Source: Mercurialis annua (taxonomy: Eukaryota > Streptophyta > Magnoliopsida > Malpighiales > Euphorbiaceae). From it: a stretch of DNA of 64,000 nt. The DNA is taken from positions 13,097,001 through 13,161,000 of the forward strand of contig NC_065573.1 in the NCBI RefSeq assembly GCF_937616625.2. The letters run 5' to 3'. Each line of letters starts with the position of its first letter. The stretch's first letter is position 1. Of this stretch, positions 47,571 to 59,100 are shown piece after piece. The position numbers were made by a program, and so were the translations under genes. The notes beneath the pieces were generated by a model that saw only the letters and a list, made by a program, of their open reading frames with translations, had not been told where the DNA came from and made no database searches.

Positions 47571-47824
47571 GAAAATTATTAATAAAACTTAATACATAAA
47601 AATAGAAATAGAAATAAGAAGAAGAAGATCCTGAATAAGAGGATATAATGGTGGCGATGTGATCTTCCGTTACTTCAAATTTTCTGAGATGAAAACGATT
47701 GATTTTTTCATCGTTGATTTTTTATTTGTTTCAGATCTTTGATTGTTTGTGTTATAAATTGAATATTATTAAATAAATTATTGAAAACTTAATTAAAATT
47801 TGCTAAGGAATTTTATGGAAAAAA

Positions 47825-47852
47825 AGAAGAAGAAGAAGAAGAAGAAGAAGAA
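47825..47852. repeat. (GAA)n microsatellite
   Basis: Nine consecutive GAA/AAG triplets. Confidence 0.9.
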
Positions 47853-48059
47853 TACTACAATTGCTAATCGAGAGTACAACTAAAAACAATAGAAAAATAG
47901 AATAAAAAAGTAAATTTTTTAAAGTGAGATATTGAGAACAAATAAGTTTTAAAAGAGTGTTTTTTTGTGCAAATTCCTCATAAAAGATAGCCACTTCTTT
48001 CTAAAAAAAACAAATTAGTGTAGTTGAATAATAAATTAACTTCAATAAAAGATAGCCAC

Positions 48060-48355
48060 CGAATATTAAAATTAAAAGATGTATGAAACATTTTAAGAAA
48101 ACTCATAAAATTATTAAAAAATAATTCTTAATTTTAAAAATACATTTTACACCTAAAAATTTCATCTATATATAAATAAATGTTCACTTTCTCCAATTTT
48201 TCCTATAAAAAAGTACATCACGATATAATAAAAATACATTATCCATACATTTCTATTATGGATCCTACAAAGTAAAAACATGAAACATAAAAAAATAAAA
48301 TTGTAATTTTTCCAAATTTAAAATGGCATAATAAAATGCAGGAGTGAACAATAGT
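48060..48355. repeat. Diverged duplicate of 50525-50745
   Basis: Shared blocks include AATTAAAAGATGTATGAAAC, TTTCATCTATATATAA, AAAAAAGTACAT..CGATATAA and CTATTATGGATCCTACAAAG, in the same order and orientation about 2.45 kb apart. The unit also includes the 38-kb/50-kb repeat and looks like an old duplication of non-coding DNA. Confidence 0.8.
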
Positions 48356-48659
48356 CCATTTGGCGACTGAATCACCCTTTTCTAAGAAACAATTCGTAAA
48401 TTTCATTTTATGATTCCAGTAACCATTATAATGAATACAAATATGTATGATGAGTTGTCCATATTTTCTACATCAAAATAAATTTAGGATTATTTTCCAA
48501 TTATCTGTTTTAGCAAAGTATTTATATCATTGTGGCACATTTTTTCCTTATTCCTACATTACCTAATAACCTAACTTATTTACCAAAAATACCCATTATA
48601 TAAAAAAGTCTTATCTCATTTTAGGTTAAACGTTTATATAGCCACTTTTTTTTCTCTCT

Positions 48660-48895
48660 TCTCTTTCAAAGTTCTCTCTTCTTTTTTTCTTCTTTTTCGT
48701 TTGATTTTCAGTTTTTGTCCTTCGGTTATTTTTTCGTTCGTATTTTCCGTTCGTTTTTCTGTTCGCACTTCCGTTCGTCTACTTTCAATGAATTTTTCGT
48801 CGTTTCCAGCCGTTTTTCCGTTCGTCTTTTCCGTACGCGCTAGTTTGTTCGTCTCTTCCGTTCACGCTATGGATTTTTCAACTCGTTTTTAGATT
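48660..48895. repeat. Pyrimidine-rich tract with TTCCGTTCGT repeats
   Basis: CGTTCGT-type repeats separated by T/C runs occur about ten times. The 63-codon frame here (repeating F-S-V-R) is a translation of the repeat and is not called a gene. Confidence 0.65.
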
Positions 48896-49043
48896 TGTGT
48901 AAATTTTTAAGTTTTTTGTAATTATTTAAATATATTGTAAATAAATTATTGTAGATTTATAATTTTTTGATTATAAAATTAGTCTATTATTCATATAATT
49001 ATTTATTTTGTTTTTCTCTTATTCATAGATTTGTTTATTAATG

Positions 49044-49427
49044 GGCTTAATTACTTAAAAACCACCCACCTTGAACTTTTTTTTCGTTTATACCCTGACT
49101 TAGGAAAAAATTCATTTATACCCTGACGTATGTGTTTATATTTTACCTCTATCCCGAGGCACTAAATTAACCTCTTTTTATTTAAAAAAAAGTTTAAAAT
49201 AGTCCTTCATTTAGAGAAAAATTCATTTCTAATTAAACTCTAATTAGCCTAGGTTAAAAATGAAGAACTATTTTAAACTTTTTTCTTAATAAAAAGAGGT
49301 TAATTTAGTGCCTCGGGGTAGAGGTGAAACATAAATACATACGTCAGGGTATAAATGAATATTTTTTCTATATCAGGGTATAAACGAAAAACAAGTTCAA
49401 TGTGAGTGGTTTTTAAGTAATTAAGCC
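49044..49427. mobile_element. MULE-type MITE, 384 bp
   Basis: Inverted termini GGCTTAATTACTTAAAAACC and its complement at the right end extend about 170 bp inward (CCTGAC.TA, CCTCTA.CCCGAGGCAC). Flanking 9-bp repeats TTATTAATG (49035-49043) and TTATTAATA (49428-49436) match at 8 of 9. No coding capacity. Confidence 0.88.
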
Positions 49428-49479
49428 TTATTAATACTTATTTTGTAAAGAACAAATTGATTTATGGTGCATTTGTAGT

Positions 49480-49880
49480 AATTCTATAATATATTTATCT
49501 TTTAGTGTATTTTTAGTGTATTTCTGCCGTTTTTTAGTATATTTATGGTGCATTTACAATGTTTATGGTGTACTTGCAGTGTTTATGGTGTATTTACAGT
49601 GTTTATGGTGTATTTACAGTGTTTCATGATGTAGACCACAAAAAACACTACAAAATGCCATAAAATACACTAAAAATATACTACTTATACTCTAAAAATA
49701 CACTACTTATACACTATACATACACTAATCTTACACTATAAAAACACCATAAAAAAACTATATATATACACTGTTGTTACACCATAAAAAAAATCAGAAA
49801 AAAATCTATAAAAAATAAAAATTAACACTATAAATATACTAGTCTTACACTATAAAAACACTATATATACACTACATAAA
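49480..49880. repeat. GTTTATGGTGTATTTACAGT minisatellite and its inverted counterpart
   Basis: The left half (to about 49625) repeats a 20-bp unit GTTTATGGTGTATTTACAGT. The right half (from about 49640) repeats the complementary words (ACACTA, TAAAATACAC, ACCATAAA). The two halves can pair as one imperfect inverted repeat. Confidence 0.75.
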
Positions 49881-50089
49881 AAAAAATCCAGAAAAAATCT
49901 ATAAAAAAAATATTAAAAACTGTCAGCCGGTTCGGTCGATCGAGCCGAAAAAACCGAAAACCAAAACTGAAAACCAAAAAAAGTATTTGTAAAATTAAAA
50001 AAAAAAATTCGTAAATGAAAAAAATCAAAAGAAAAATCAAAACTTGCAATGTAAAGTTGTAAATAAAATACCTAAACATGTATTTTAGA

Positions 50090-50390
50090 AAATTACCACA
50101 ATAAATTTCGCTATAATTCTTATTATTTATTTCTAATCAAAACTCGCAATAAATTGTATTATATTAAATATTTATCTCTCACCTTAATATTTCTATTTTG
50201 TTTTTGTTCATCCAAGATTTTTCTATTTTGATGAAATTTCTTATTGATTTTTAAATTGCTTTTCAGATCTATTTCTGCTATTGCAATTGCGATTCATAAT
50301 CAATCTTCTATGCAATTTAAATTTTTCATTTCAGTTTCGAAATTCAGTTGAATTTAATTTCTCATTTTGTGTTTTTTAATTCAATTATAT
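50090..50390. repeat. Dispersed repeat, paralogous to 37980-38266
   Basis: TTATTTATTTCTAATCAAAA, TTGTTCATC.AAGATT, GCTATTGCAATTGCGAT and TAATCAATCTTCTATGCA are shared in order with the copy that the gypsy element interrupts at 38267. Confidence 0.75.
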
Positions 50391-50524
50391 GAATGAGTTT
50401 TAATGTCATTATCTTTTCGCCGTTAAACTATTTTTATAAATATTTTGATAAAGTAGAACAGCAAATTATATTAGAAAACTTGGTAGATATTTTTATATTT
50501 ATTAACTACGTAGTTTGTCAAGTA

Positions 50525-50745
50525 TTAAAATTAAAAGATGTATGAAACAATTCAAGGAAACTCATAAAACTATTAAAAATACTTCTTTATTTGAAAAATA
50601 CATTTTTAACCCAAAAATTTCATCTATATATAACGAAATGTTCATTTTTTCCGCTTTTTTTCCTACAAAAAAGTACATTGCGATATAATAAAAATACATT
50701 ATCCATACATCTCTATTATGGATCCTACAAAGTAAAAACATGAAA
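50525..50745. repeat. Diverged duplicate of 48060-48355
   Basis: Same order and orientation of blocks as the left copy, with about 15-20% difference judged by eye. Confidence 0.8.
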
Positions 50746-50989
50746 TGCAAAAAAAAAAAAAATTAAAAACTATATTTAAAAAAATGACTGATTTTAGTTC
50801 ATTTTGTAGCTTTTCCAAATTTAAAAGAGAAAATAACAAAAATATTCAAAAAGAGGAAGAAAATAACAAAAATGCTAAATTTGCTGAAAAATTACATGAG
50901 CACCTAAAAAGGGTAAAAGTTTACATTCAATATCTTCTCAATGAGGATGCAACACATGGCACACGCAAAACAAATAAAAAAAAAGTCAA

Positions 50990-51056
50990 AAACGCGTGAG
51001 AATGGGTCAAAAACGCGTCAGAAACGCGTCTGACACGCGCGTCAGTCACGCGTCAG
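50990..51056. repeat. AACGCGTC short repeats
   Basis: ACGCGTGAG, AACGCGTCAG, AACGCGTCTG, CACGCGCGTC and CACGCGTCAG lie within 65 bp, a local CpG-rich island in AT-rich DNA. Confidence 0.75.
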
Positions 51057-51795
51057 ATATTAAAAACTATTCAAACATGTATCATTTATGTATCTATTAT
51101 GTATCGGATATGTATCAAGAACATATCCGACTATTATTTTTTCATATTTTTAAAATAAAAATAAATAAATAAAAATATTATTAATATGTATTATTTATGT
51201 GTCTTTAAGGTGTATGTATAATATATTTTGATTTAAAAAATATATGTATCACGTGCTTTAATTAAAATTTACGCATCAAATAATAATATCAATAACTTTT
51301 TGATATGTTACTATCTACTATAAATTGAAGCATAAAAATAATAAATTATGATTTTTTGACTCAACTTTTATCAATATAAACATCATACATGTGATATACA
51401 AAAAAAAAAACTAATAACAATATTATCTCATTCATCAAATTTATCGCCATTAATAAAAATACTACATATATTATTTATATGTATTATTTATGTGTCTCAA
51501 AATTATATTATTAATAAGTAGTATTTATGTATCACAAAAACTATTTAGACGGACATAATTTACTTCACGACTCTTTTCATTTACTAGCTCTAATAAATTA
51601 CAACCACTACTATCCACGATGTATCAGAGATCTATCGATAATTTATCAGCGAATTGGTGTTCAATCTATAAAATTTTAGAAACAACTCGGATACATTTTG
51701 TGTTCATCTTAAAGACGATTTAGATACATTCTCTTAAAATAATACGGTATACTAAACTTCTTGCTAATTTTTTTGTTGAAATCATAAATTAGAAA
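51057..51795. repeat. TGTATC-rich repeat, copy A
   Basis: Dense TGTATC, GATATGTATC and TGTATTATTTATG words. The part at 51620-51775 (CCACGATGTATCAGAGAT, ACATTTTGT, GATACATT) is co-linear with 53075-53178. TATACTAAACTTCT (about 51750) is the uninterrupted counterpart of the MITE insertion site at 53178/63175. Confidence 0.75.
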
Positions 51796-51804
51796 TAAAA
51801 ATAA

Positions 51805-52114
51805 GGGTTAATGTCAAAAAGAATCACGAACTTTACAAGTTTTCTCATTTTAATCACGCAGTTTAAATTTTTTCATTTTCATGCACGAACTACCACTTTT
51901 TCTCAAATTCATGCACGGCGCTGAGGTGGCACTCATTCATTGGTTTAAAATGACCTCCACCTCAGCGAATTACACCAATGGAGCCGTGACACCTCAGCAC
52001 CGTGCATGAATTTGAGAAAAAAATGGTAGTTCATGTATTAAAATGAGAAAATTTAAAATGCGTGATTAAAATGAGAAAACATGTAAAGTTGGTGAATTTT
52101 TATGACATTAACCC
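51805..52114. mobile_element. MULE-type MITE, 310 bp, perfect 9-bp duplication
   Basis: Inverted termini GGGTTAATGTCA and TGACATTAACCC extend inward through the CACGAACTTTAC, TCTCATTTTAATCACGC and ATGCACG blocks. Both sides carry the identical 9-bp repeat TAAAAATAA (51796-51804, 52115-52123), diagnostic of Mutator-type insertion. No coding capacity. Confidence 0.93.
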
Positions 52115-52123
52115 TAAAAATAA

Positions 52124-52447
52124 ACATATAAGAGAAATTAACAAATAATAATTTTAATACTACATCTCAAAATACACACATAATACATATATTAGAATAA
52201 AGAATATACGTCTAAATTATTTCTGGTATGTATAAAAGATGTATCGAATATGTATAGTATTTGTATTTGAGTTATATATTTAACGCATTGGATATATAAC
52301 TTACGGGTAGTTGAAATGTATTTATAACATATAATAAAAAATATGTCGCATGCTCCATAAATTGTATAAATTATTTATCAGTGATACGTATTAAGGATAA
52401 GTTTATCATGTTTAAATTGTATATGAAAGATGGATCTAAAAAATACA

Positions 52448-52510
<63 letters not shown>

Positions 52511-53178
52511 ATATGTATATGTAAATATTCTTTGAGGTATTTCTGATATGAATAGATGATATATCCGAGATGTATCGAAAATGTGAAATGTACCGAAAAT
52601 GTATTTCGAAGGCATTGAGCTACCACCATTGAAGAGAAGACGTATATCAAGGATATATTTATCATGTATTAATTATATATTAAAAATTTATTTATAAATG
52701 CATTTAAGAAACATGTCAAACACGTTTGATGGATTAATATATATTCAAAAATAAATGTATTTGAGCTGTTTCTAACATGTATCTGATATGTATAGAATAT
52801 GTATCTGATATGTATTAAAAATGTATCTCAAAGTTAGTCACATACTATTAATGAAACTTATTGGAAAAATATATCTCAGATATATCTATACAACACATTT
52901 GATACATATTCTTATAGTTATTTATCATAACAATATAAAAAATGATTTATTCACTTTCAACAAATGGATTGAATGACGAGGTTGATGAGGTTTGGTTGTA
53001 ACGAACTTTCACAGTTCTTCTAGCTATCAATACCTGAAAGTTCTAATCGCTTCCTCTACATCTTTATCCCACGATGTATCAGAGATATATCAATAATGTA
53101 TTAGAGACAACTGAAATACATTTTGTATATATCTCAGAGATAACTCAGATACATTTTCTAAAAAAATAAAACAATATA
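52124..53178. repeat. TGTATC-rich repeat, copy B
   Basis: The same word family as copy A. GTATTTGAGCTGTTTC, TATCTGATATGTAT and TGTATCTC.AAGTTAG at 52760-52845 recur at 63245-63330, beyond the 53-63 kb element. It includes an (AT)n(CA)n microsatellite. Confidence 0.7.
52452..52510. repeat. (AT)n(CA)n microsatellite
   Basis: About 22 AT dinucleotides followed by seven CA dinucleotides. Confidence 0.95.
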
Positions 53179-53413
53179 CTCCATCGTCCCGTTTGAGAAG
53201 ACACATATCCCTTTTTCACACATATTAAGAAGACAATAACTATTATTGGTTTTTCTTGTTTTACTCTTATTAATTATAGCCTTTTAGTTTGTGTGTAAAG
53301 TAATAATCATTAATTATAGAAAGAGAATAGGGGTATAAAAGACAAGTTCTTATAAAATGGCACAAAAATCACGATATAGCCTTCTTATATGGGACATAAA
53401 AAATGGAGATATG
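53179..53413. mobile_element. Stowaway-like MITE, left part, split by a retrotransposon
   Basis: It starts CTCCATCGTCCCGTTTGAGA after a TA and continues through TCACACATATTAAGAAGACA. The remainder lies at 63149-63174 and ends in CGGGACAGAGGGAG before TA. The ends are inverted repeats of the CTCCCTCCGTCCC type known from Tc1/mariner-related MITEs. Total length without the insertion is about 261 bp. The retrotransposon at 53414-63143 inserted into it with duplication ATATG. Confidence 0.85.
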
Positions 53414-56142
53414 TGTAATACCCCAAAATATTAAATTATTTAATTGGACCACGTGTCCAGTGTTAAGTCGCCAGAGTGGCGATATCAGAAAGATTTCCGA
53501 GAGATTAGGATAAATATTAAATTTTAGCAGGACGGACTCGAAAGGATTATTGCGAAAGATTTAATATTATATTTCAGTCCTAAAGTTGGAATTGGAATTG
53601 GAAAAGAAAAATGTCAAGAAAGTCGCCAAATAAAGTACAGGGACTAAAATAGTAATTTAACCATATAAGATCCGAAGGGATATTATTTCGCCAAAGCCCG
53701 CGAAATATTTTATAGTATATGTGGAAAAAGTTTCGGGTCAATCGGAGACCTTTTAAAATTTGGACGCGGATGCGTTTGGGCTAAATTGTAACTTTTGAAA
53801 AGTTTCAAGGGCTAAAGTGCAAATTAGCCAATCAAGCCAGAAAATAGCGATTAAAAGATTATTAATGAAAAATAATAATTTTGAGTTAGTATTATTTATT
53901 TTGAGATAAATAATACGTAAGTAATTGAGTTAGAAGGATAATTTAACCTTTAGGTTAAATTAGAAAGTTTAAAAGAGAAATGGTTTAAGTTAAAGAAATG
54001 AAGGATTAAAGTGATAACTTTTCCAAAATATATATATACATTCCTTATGAGTAAGGAAAGGAACAGGGATCAGAAGGATCCAGAGAGGTGAGAGCGAGAG
54101 AAAAGAAAATGTTCGGTTCGTCGCCGCTTCGCCGTTTCTCGTCCGTTTCCGACGTTCTATAGCTCGAATTGATCGTATTTCAATGGCAAATCACGGTAAG
54201 CTTGTCGTTTTACCGTTTAGACGGATATATTTTAAGTTATATCGATTCAAAGTTTTAGGCCACGAAACGATTATATCGTTTTAATCGATATTAGAATTGG
54301 ATTATAGTGTTTTGAGCTTAGATTAAGCGTTTCGGATGTGTTTGGAGCGTTTTTACGCTAGTAGCACGTCGGAATGGCCGAGGACGAATCCTACGCGGGC
54401 GCGTAAATAAGTTACGCGGGCGCGTAACTAAGTTACGCGGGCGCGTAACTAAGTTACGCGGGCGCGTAACTATGTTACGCGGGCGCGTAACTATGTTACG
54501 CGGGCGCGTAACAATGTTACGCGGGCGCGCAAGTACTTTGCGCGGGCGCGCAACCATATTGCGCGGGCGCGCATTAAGGCTATGCGGGCGCACAACTTAT
54601 TCGAAGCACCTAAAAGTTATTTCTGCCCCGCTATGACCTCGTTTTCCGACTTTAAGAGTGTCGGACATTGAAAAGGAAACATAAGCCCCAAAAACGAGAA
54701 ATTTGAATATCGAACACGACGTATTCGATTAGGGTTTCGAGATATAAGAAACCTATGATTAGAAAACGATGGATAAGAGATATAATAAGTATCTCGACTA
54801 AGTATTAGAACACGATCAAAGTTAAAAGACATATATAGAATAGGATTGTGTTAACCTAAGTTTATAACTTAGGGTTTTGATACTAAGTCAACGTTTATGG
54901 ATTAAACGTATAGGTAACTCGATTAAGTAACTGACGTACCGACAAACTATCAAGCCAGTTAGCGGGAATGGATACGTGATTGGACAACGCATGGAGCTTA
55001 CGCATGCGGGATTATAATAATGCAGTTTTGGATAGCGGTCACTGTGAGTTGCACTTTACTTTCGTGTATTATATATTAAAGTTATTTTATATAGATATAT
55101 ATACTGTTTATACGCATCGCATTACATATAATTGATTGAAATGTTATATGTTTACTTAATTACTATATCCGAGAACTAGTATGCGATCCGAAGAAACTAG
55201 CTACCTATTGGGTGTCAATAGGCTGTGTGATCACCAGTATTGAGTCAGTCTAGTATGATTGCATTGAGAAATGACTTGACACAGCTGGGAGCTGTTGATG
55301 AATATGAAATTTATGATTGGGTTATGATTTAGATACGCAGAGTGAACTCGGCTACGGTGTAGCCTGGAAGTCCCCGTATCTAGTGGCTGGGCCACCAGCG
55401 AGTTGGAATCGCAATTGATATTTATGATTGGGTTGAACGATATATGATTATTCGATAGATGTGTCGCATGCTAGGATATTAGTTTCGTACGGATCAAATA
55501 CCTGTTATATGTTTTATATTATTGTTTTCTTGAGATGCGATGTTATATTTTTATATTAATACCGTTAGTAACTTGCAAGCTCACTCAGTATTTCCCAAAA
55601 TACTGACCCCCTCACAGTGTTTATTTCAGGTGATCGGAGTCGGATCAGACAGACCATCTCCTTTGTGTCGGCAGCCTTTTGGCTTACACAAAGTACGAGT
55701 TTGTATAGAGCTGCAGTAGTCAGTAGGTGTCAGTATAAGGTTTATGATTCAATTTCAAACGGTATTTGAAAAGTAAACTCTGATATAAATTTTATAAATG
55801 AGTTGTTTAGAAAGATGGCGTTTATCCGTTTGAATTTGATACCAATTGCCGTGAGTGGAATTGGTGATGTTTGTGATCAGAAACAGGGCGGTGCTGGATA
55901 TGAGATATCGCTCGGTAAGACCCTGGTTTCTAAGAATTGTTTCGCGAATGTTTTCAGAAAAGGAATACGATATTTTAATAATTGAATTATATTATTTAAA
56001 GAAGATTTCTGATAATGTATTATATATAATAATATGTTTTATTCACGAAAAATTTTCAGTGGTTTTAGGCTTGCTATGGGTTCCGGAGCTACCACTCCCG
56101 TTCCCTAGCGCCGGTCGCGGCTCAATAATTTGGGTCGTGACA
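53414..56142 (+). repeat. 5' LTR of the 53.4-63.1 kb element
   Basis: TGTAATACCCC...GGGTCGTGACA. It contains TATATATATA (54029-54038), donor-like ACG|GTAAGC (intron would start at 54196), the GCGGGCGCG array (54392-54593), the hairpin set (about 55195-55420), CTGAC...TTTCAG|G ending at 55629, and an extra roughly 165-bp block (about 55813-55975) absent from the outer LTR. Its 5' part resembles the outer LTR (32049-34528), whereas about 55036-55600 resembles the 21.7-kb LTR. Confidence 0.94.
54392..54593 (+). repeat. GTTACGCGggCGCGTAAC array, 10 units (5' LTR)
   Basis: Units of 21 bp, each a palindrome with arms GTTACGCG and CGCGTAAC around GG. The last few drift to TTGCGCGGGCGCGCAA. The reverse-strand frame repeating R-P-R-N is a by-product. 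Confidence 0.93.
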
Positions 56143-56146
56143 ATTG

Positions 56147-56158
56147 TGGTATCAGAGC
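56147..56158 (+). other. Primer binding site (initiator tRNA-Met)
   Basis: TGGTATCAGAGC starts 5 bp after the 5' LTR. Confidence 0.9.
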
Positions 56159-59100
56159 AGTTGGTCCAGTTACCTCTGCTAATATGTGTTTTGTCAGTTA
56201 AGTGACCTAGGATCTACTGCAGCATTAGAGTTGAGTTCTGTCTGATCCAAGTAGTTTGCATTGTTGTTTTGCGATAAGTATCATTGATTGGTTGTGAAGT
56301 GCTTGTTTGTTTGTTGCGACACACGTATATGAGATACACGCGCGTATTTCGTTTTCGATAAGATATGCATACGTGATATGCATATCTAGATGGAACCTCG
56401 AGGAGATGAAATTCTACGATGAGGCAGTTCATGTTTTGGTACATTTAGGCTAGATACTGTCGAGAGGATCGATTGAAACGCCAGGAGGCGGATAACGAAG
56501 AAGTATAAAGCTACAGAGGTGAGAGAACTTGCCGGATACAGAGTTTAAAGGTCTAGAGAGCTTACAAAACTCAAATTTTATAACTTTTTAAAGTTATTTT
56601 GTTTAAACGATTTTGAAAGCATAATTGTGCCTAGACCCGTGATAGTCATTGATAAGTGCCACGACATTGATAGAAGTGCATCACTACATACATTGCTAAT
56701 GAAAAGAACAATAAACGAATACATGCATTAATAGTACATGCATCATATGCATTATGCTCAGACGAAAAGGTGAGTTGTGGCAACTCTTTGGGGATGAGAG
56801 ACGTCATCACCCTAGTGCACAATTTTGCTAAGATTTAAATGTAATTTTGATTTAAATTTTGAAACGAGACGCTTTATTTGAAAGAGTTTTCAAAGAGTTT
56901 TGTTTTTATGTAAGTATACCTAGACCAGAACTCTGTGACGGAAGTGAAATGCTCGCGAGCAGGCTGCGATTAAGGCCATGAGGCAAATGAATACGTATAA
57001 TTGCGAGAATATAGAAGTTATGCTTCTAGGATATGAACTTAGCCATGAGTTAACGAGCTATTATATAGCTAAAAATCGCAGATGTATTGGAAAGTGACGC
57101 GTACCAGATTAGTGGTAAGCTAGAAAGTAAGTATCTCTTTGACAGGACGTCAAAGATATTAAACTACGATATAAGGGAAGAAGTATATAAGAAGAATGAA
57201 GTTTATATACGAGAAGCGAATGGTAAGATGTATGTGAGTAGCAAAATGTAACTAATCGAACGATGAACTGGGATGTTCCTATCTTTAAACAAAGTGATTA
57301 GAGCATCATGTTACCACACCGTAGAAGTAAGAAAGAGGATAGTCGAGCATAGAAATCGACTCACAGTTTACACCTTGAAGATAGAAGATTGCCCTTATGA
57401 AAGGATAATGTGAATATTGCGTAATATTAGAAAGTTGTCAGGTTTAATAAGATCGTGACAACTCTTTATTGAACTGTTGGATCAAGTTGTCACTGGAACA
57501 CAAAGTCCCTAAGACGGTGACCTAAGTGTTAACTATTACGATCGGCAAACCGAGAACGTGAAGTAGATTTCAGAAGAATATCGATAATGGATATATGTCG
57601 ATAAAGTGACGAGCCAAGTAGACGAGTGACAAGAATATGAAGTACGGAGCATGGAATTGGATCAATTAAGTATAGCTAACATCAAGTCCGCATAGAATGT
57701 AGTGATTTGAGAAGCATGATAAGAAAGATCAAGAGGTAAACGACAAGAATTGCAATAAGTGAATTAGGAGTTGGACTTCCACCACAAAGTTACGATTATA
57801 AAGTGGATGAAAAGATTAGGACAAGTATAAGTGTGAATGATGTGCGCGAAACACGGGATCTTAAGTTTTAAGTTCAACTAATAAGGAGTAGAGTGCATGG
57901 TACGATTGATATGAAAGATTAATAGTAATCCCTGAATGGTTAGGATGCAATATATAGCATCGAACGTATTTGATACATAGATGAATCTTCGTGCATCGAG
58001 GTAAGTGAAAGGATGTGAAGAAGAGACTCAATAACAAACTTGAGCTACATATATTGGATCAGTCGAAATATGACATGAGAGATGAAAGTAAGATACCTAT
58101 GAGAAGGTATAGGAACTCGAACAATGAAGTTAGTTACGAAAATCGATATAGAGAAAAAAAATTTGCTTGCATACGTTGCAAGAAACTTGATAAGAGTGAT
58201 CGAGGAAAGGAAAAGAGAAAGTCACACGGAAAATTAACGAGAGGATCCACTAGATTGGAATCTATGTAGTCACGGACACATAACAATGAAAAGAAATAAA
58301 GAGGACAGAGACATAGGATTGGATCCACTGACAGTTAAGTTGTCAGTAAAAGTACGATAAGACGCAGGTAATCAAGAACGTACCATGTCGAGGAATTCAG
58401 ACGAAATAGGCTACGATCACCACTCATGCTCGAGGTTGTGAATGTTAAAAGAAGAAGTATATGATGTACAGGATGCAATGAAGAAGAATGCAAGAAATGT
58501 AACAAAAGATGATCGAGACACATGATAAGAGCGTGAATACAGAACACAAGAAAGGTACCATAGGGCTATATCATTACGACTATTAATCCTATTGGTTGAT
58601 TAGAAACAAGAAGTCAAGGAAAAGATATGAAGGAATATACCTACGTTATAGGTAGAAGAGTGAAGTAACAAGTGTAAATAACAAGACTATAGATAATAAG
58701 GAATAAACCTCACACCACGCTATGGAAAAGAGATATAGTTTGGAAATTAAGAGTCAAACTAAGATACGATATTAGAAAATAAGAATGGAATAGAATAGTG
58801 AATCGTGAAGATGAATGCTAAAAGCATCCTTAAGAGTCGTAAGACGATCAGCGTTAAGAAGACGACGAAAGAAAGAAGAACTTAGGTAAAATGAAATGAA
58901 AAAGTAAATAAGAAGTTAAGGATAAATATAACCTAAGGGCTAATACTAAGGTCAACATTTAAGTTTCAAAAGATGGACTACCATGAGGCGGATAATGACA
59001 TACTCACTAAAAGAAGGAAGGATCAACTAATTAAAAGATTAGTGAGAGATATACGCGATAAATGAAGAGGATAACAGTGACGACACTATTCAAGGCAATA

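Noticed and set aside
48701..48892. 63-aa frame with repeating F-S-V-R
   Set aside because: A translation of TTCCGTTCGT-type low-complexity repeats.
54318..54593. 91-aa minus-strand frame repeating R-P-R-N (and 98 aa at 61299-61595)
   Set aside because: A by-product of the 21-bp tandem repeat (a multiple of three). Not a protein gene.
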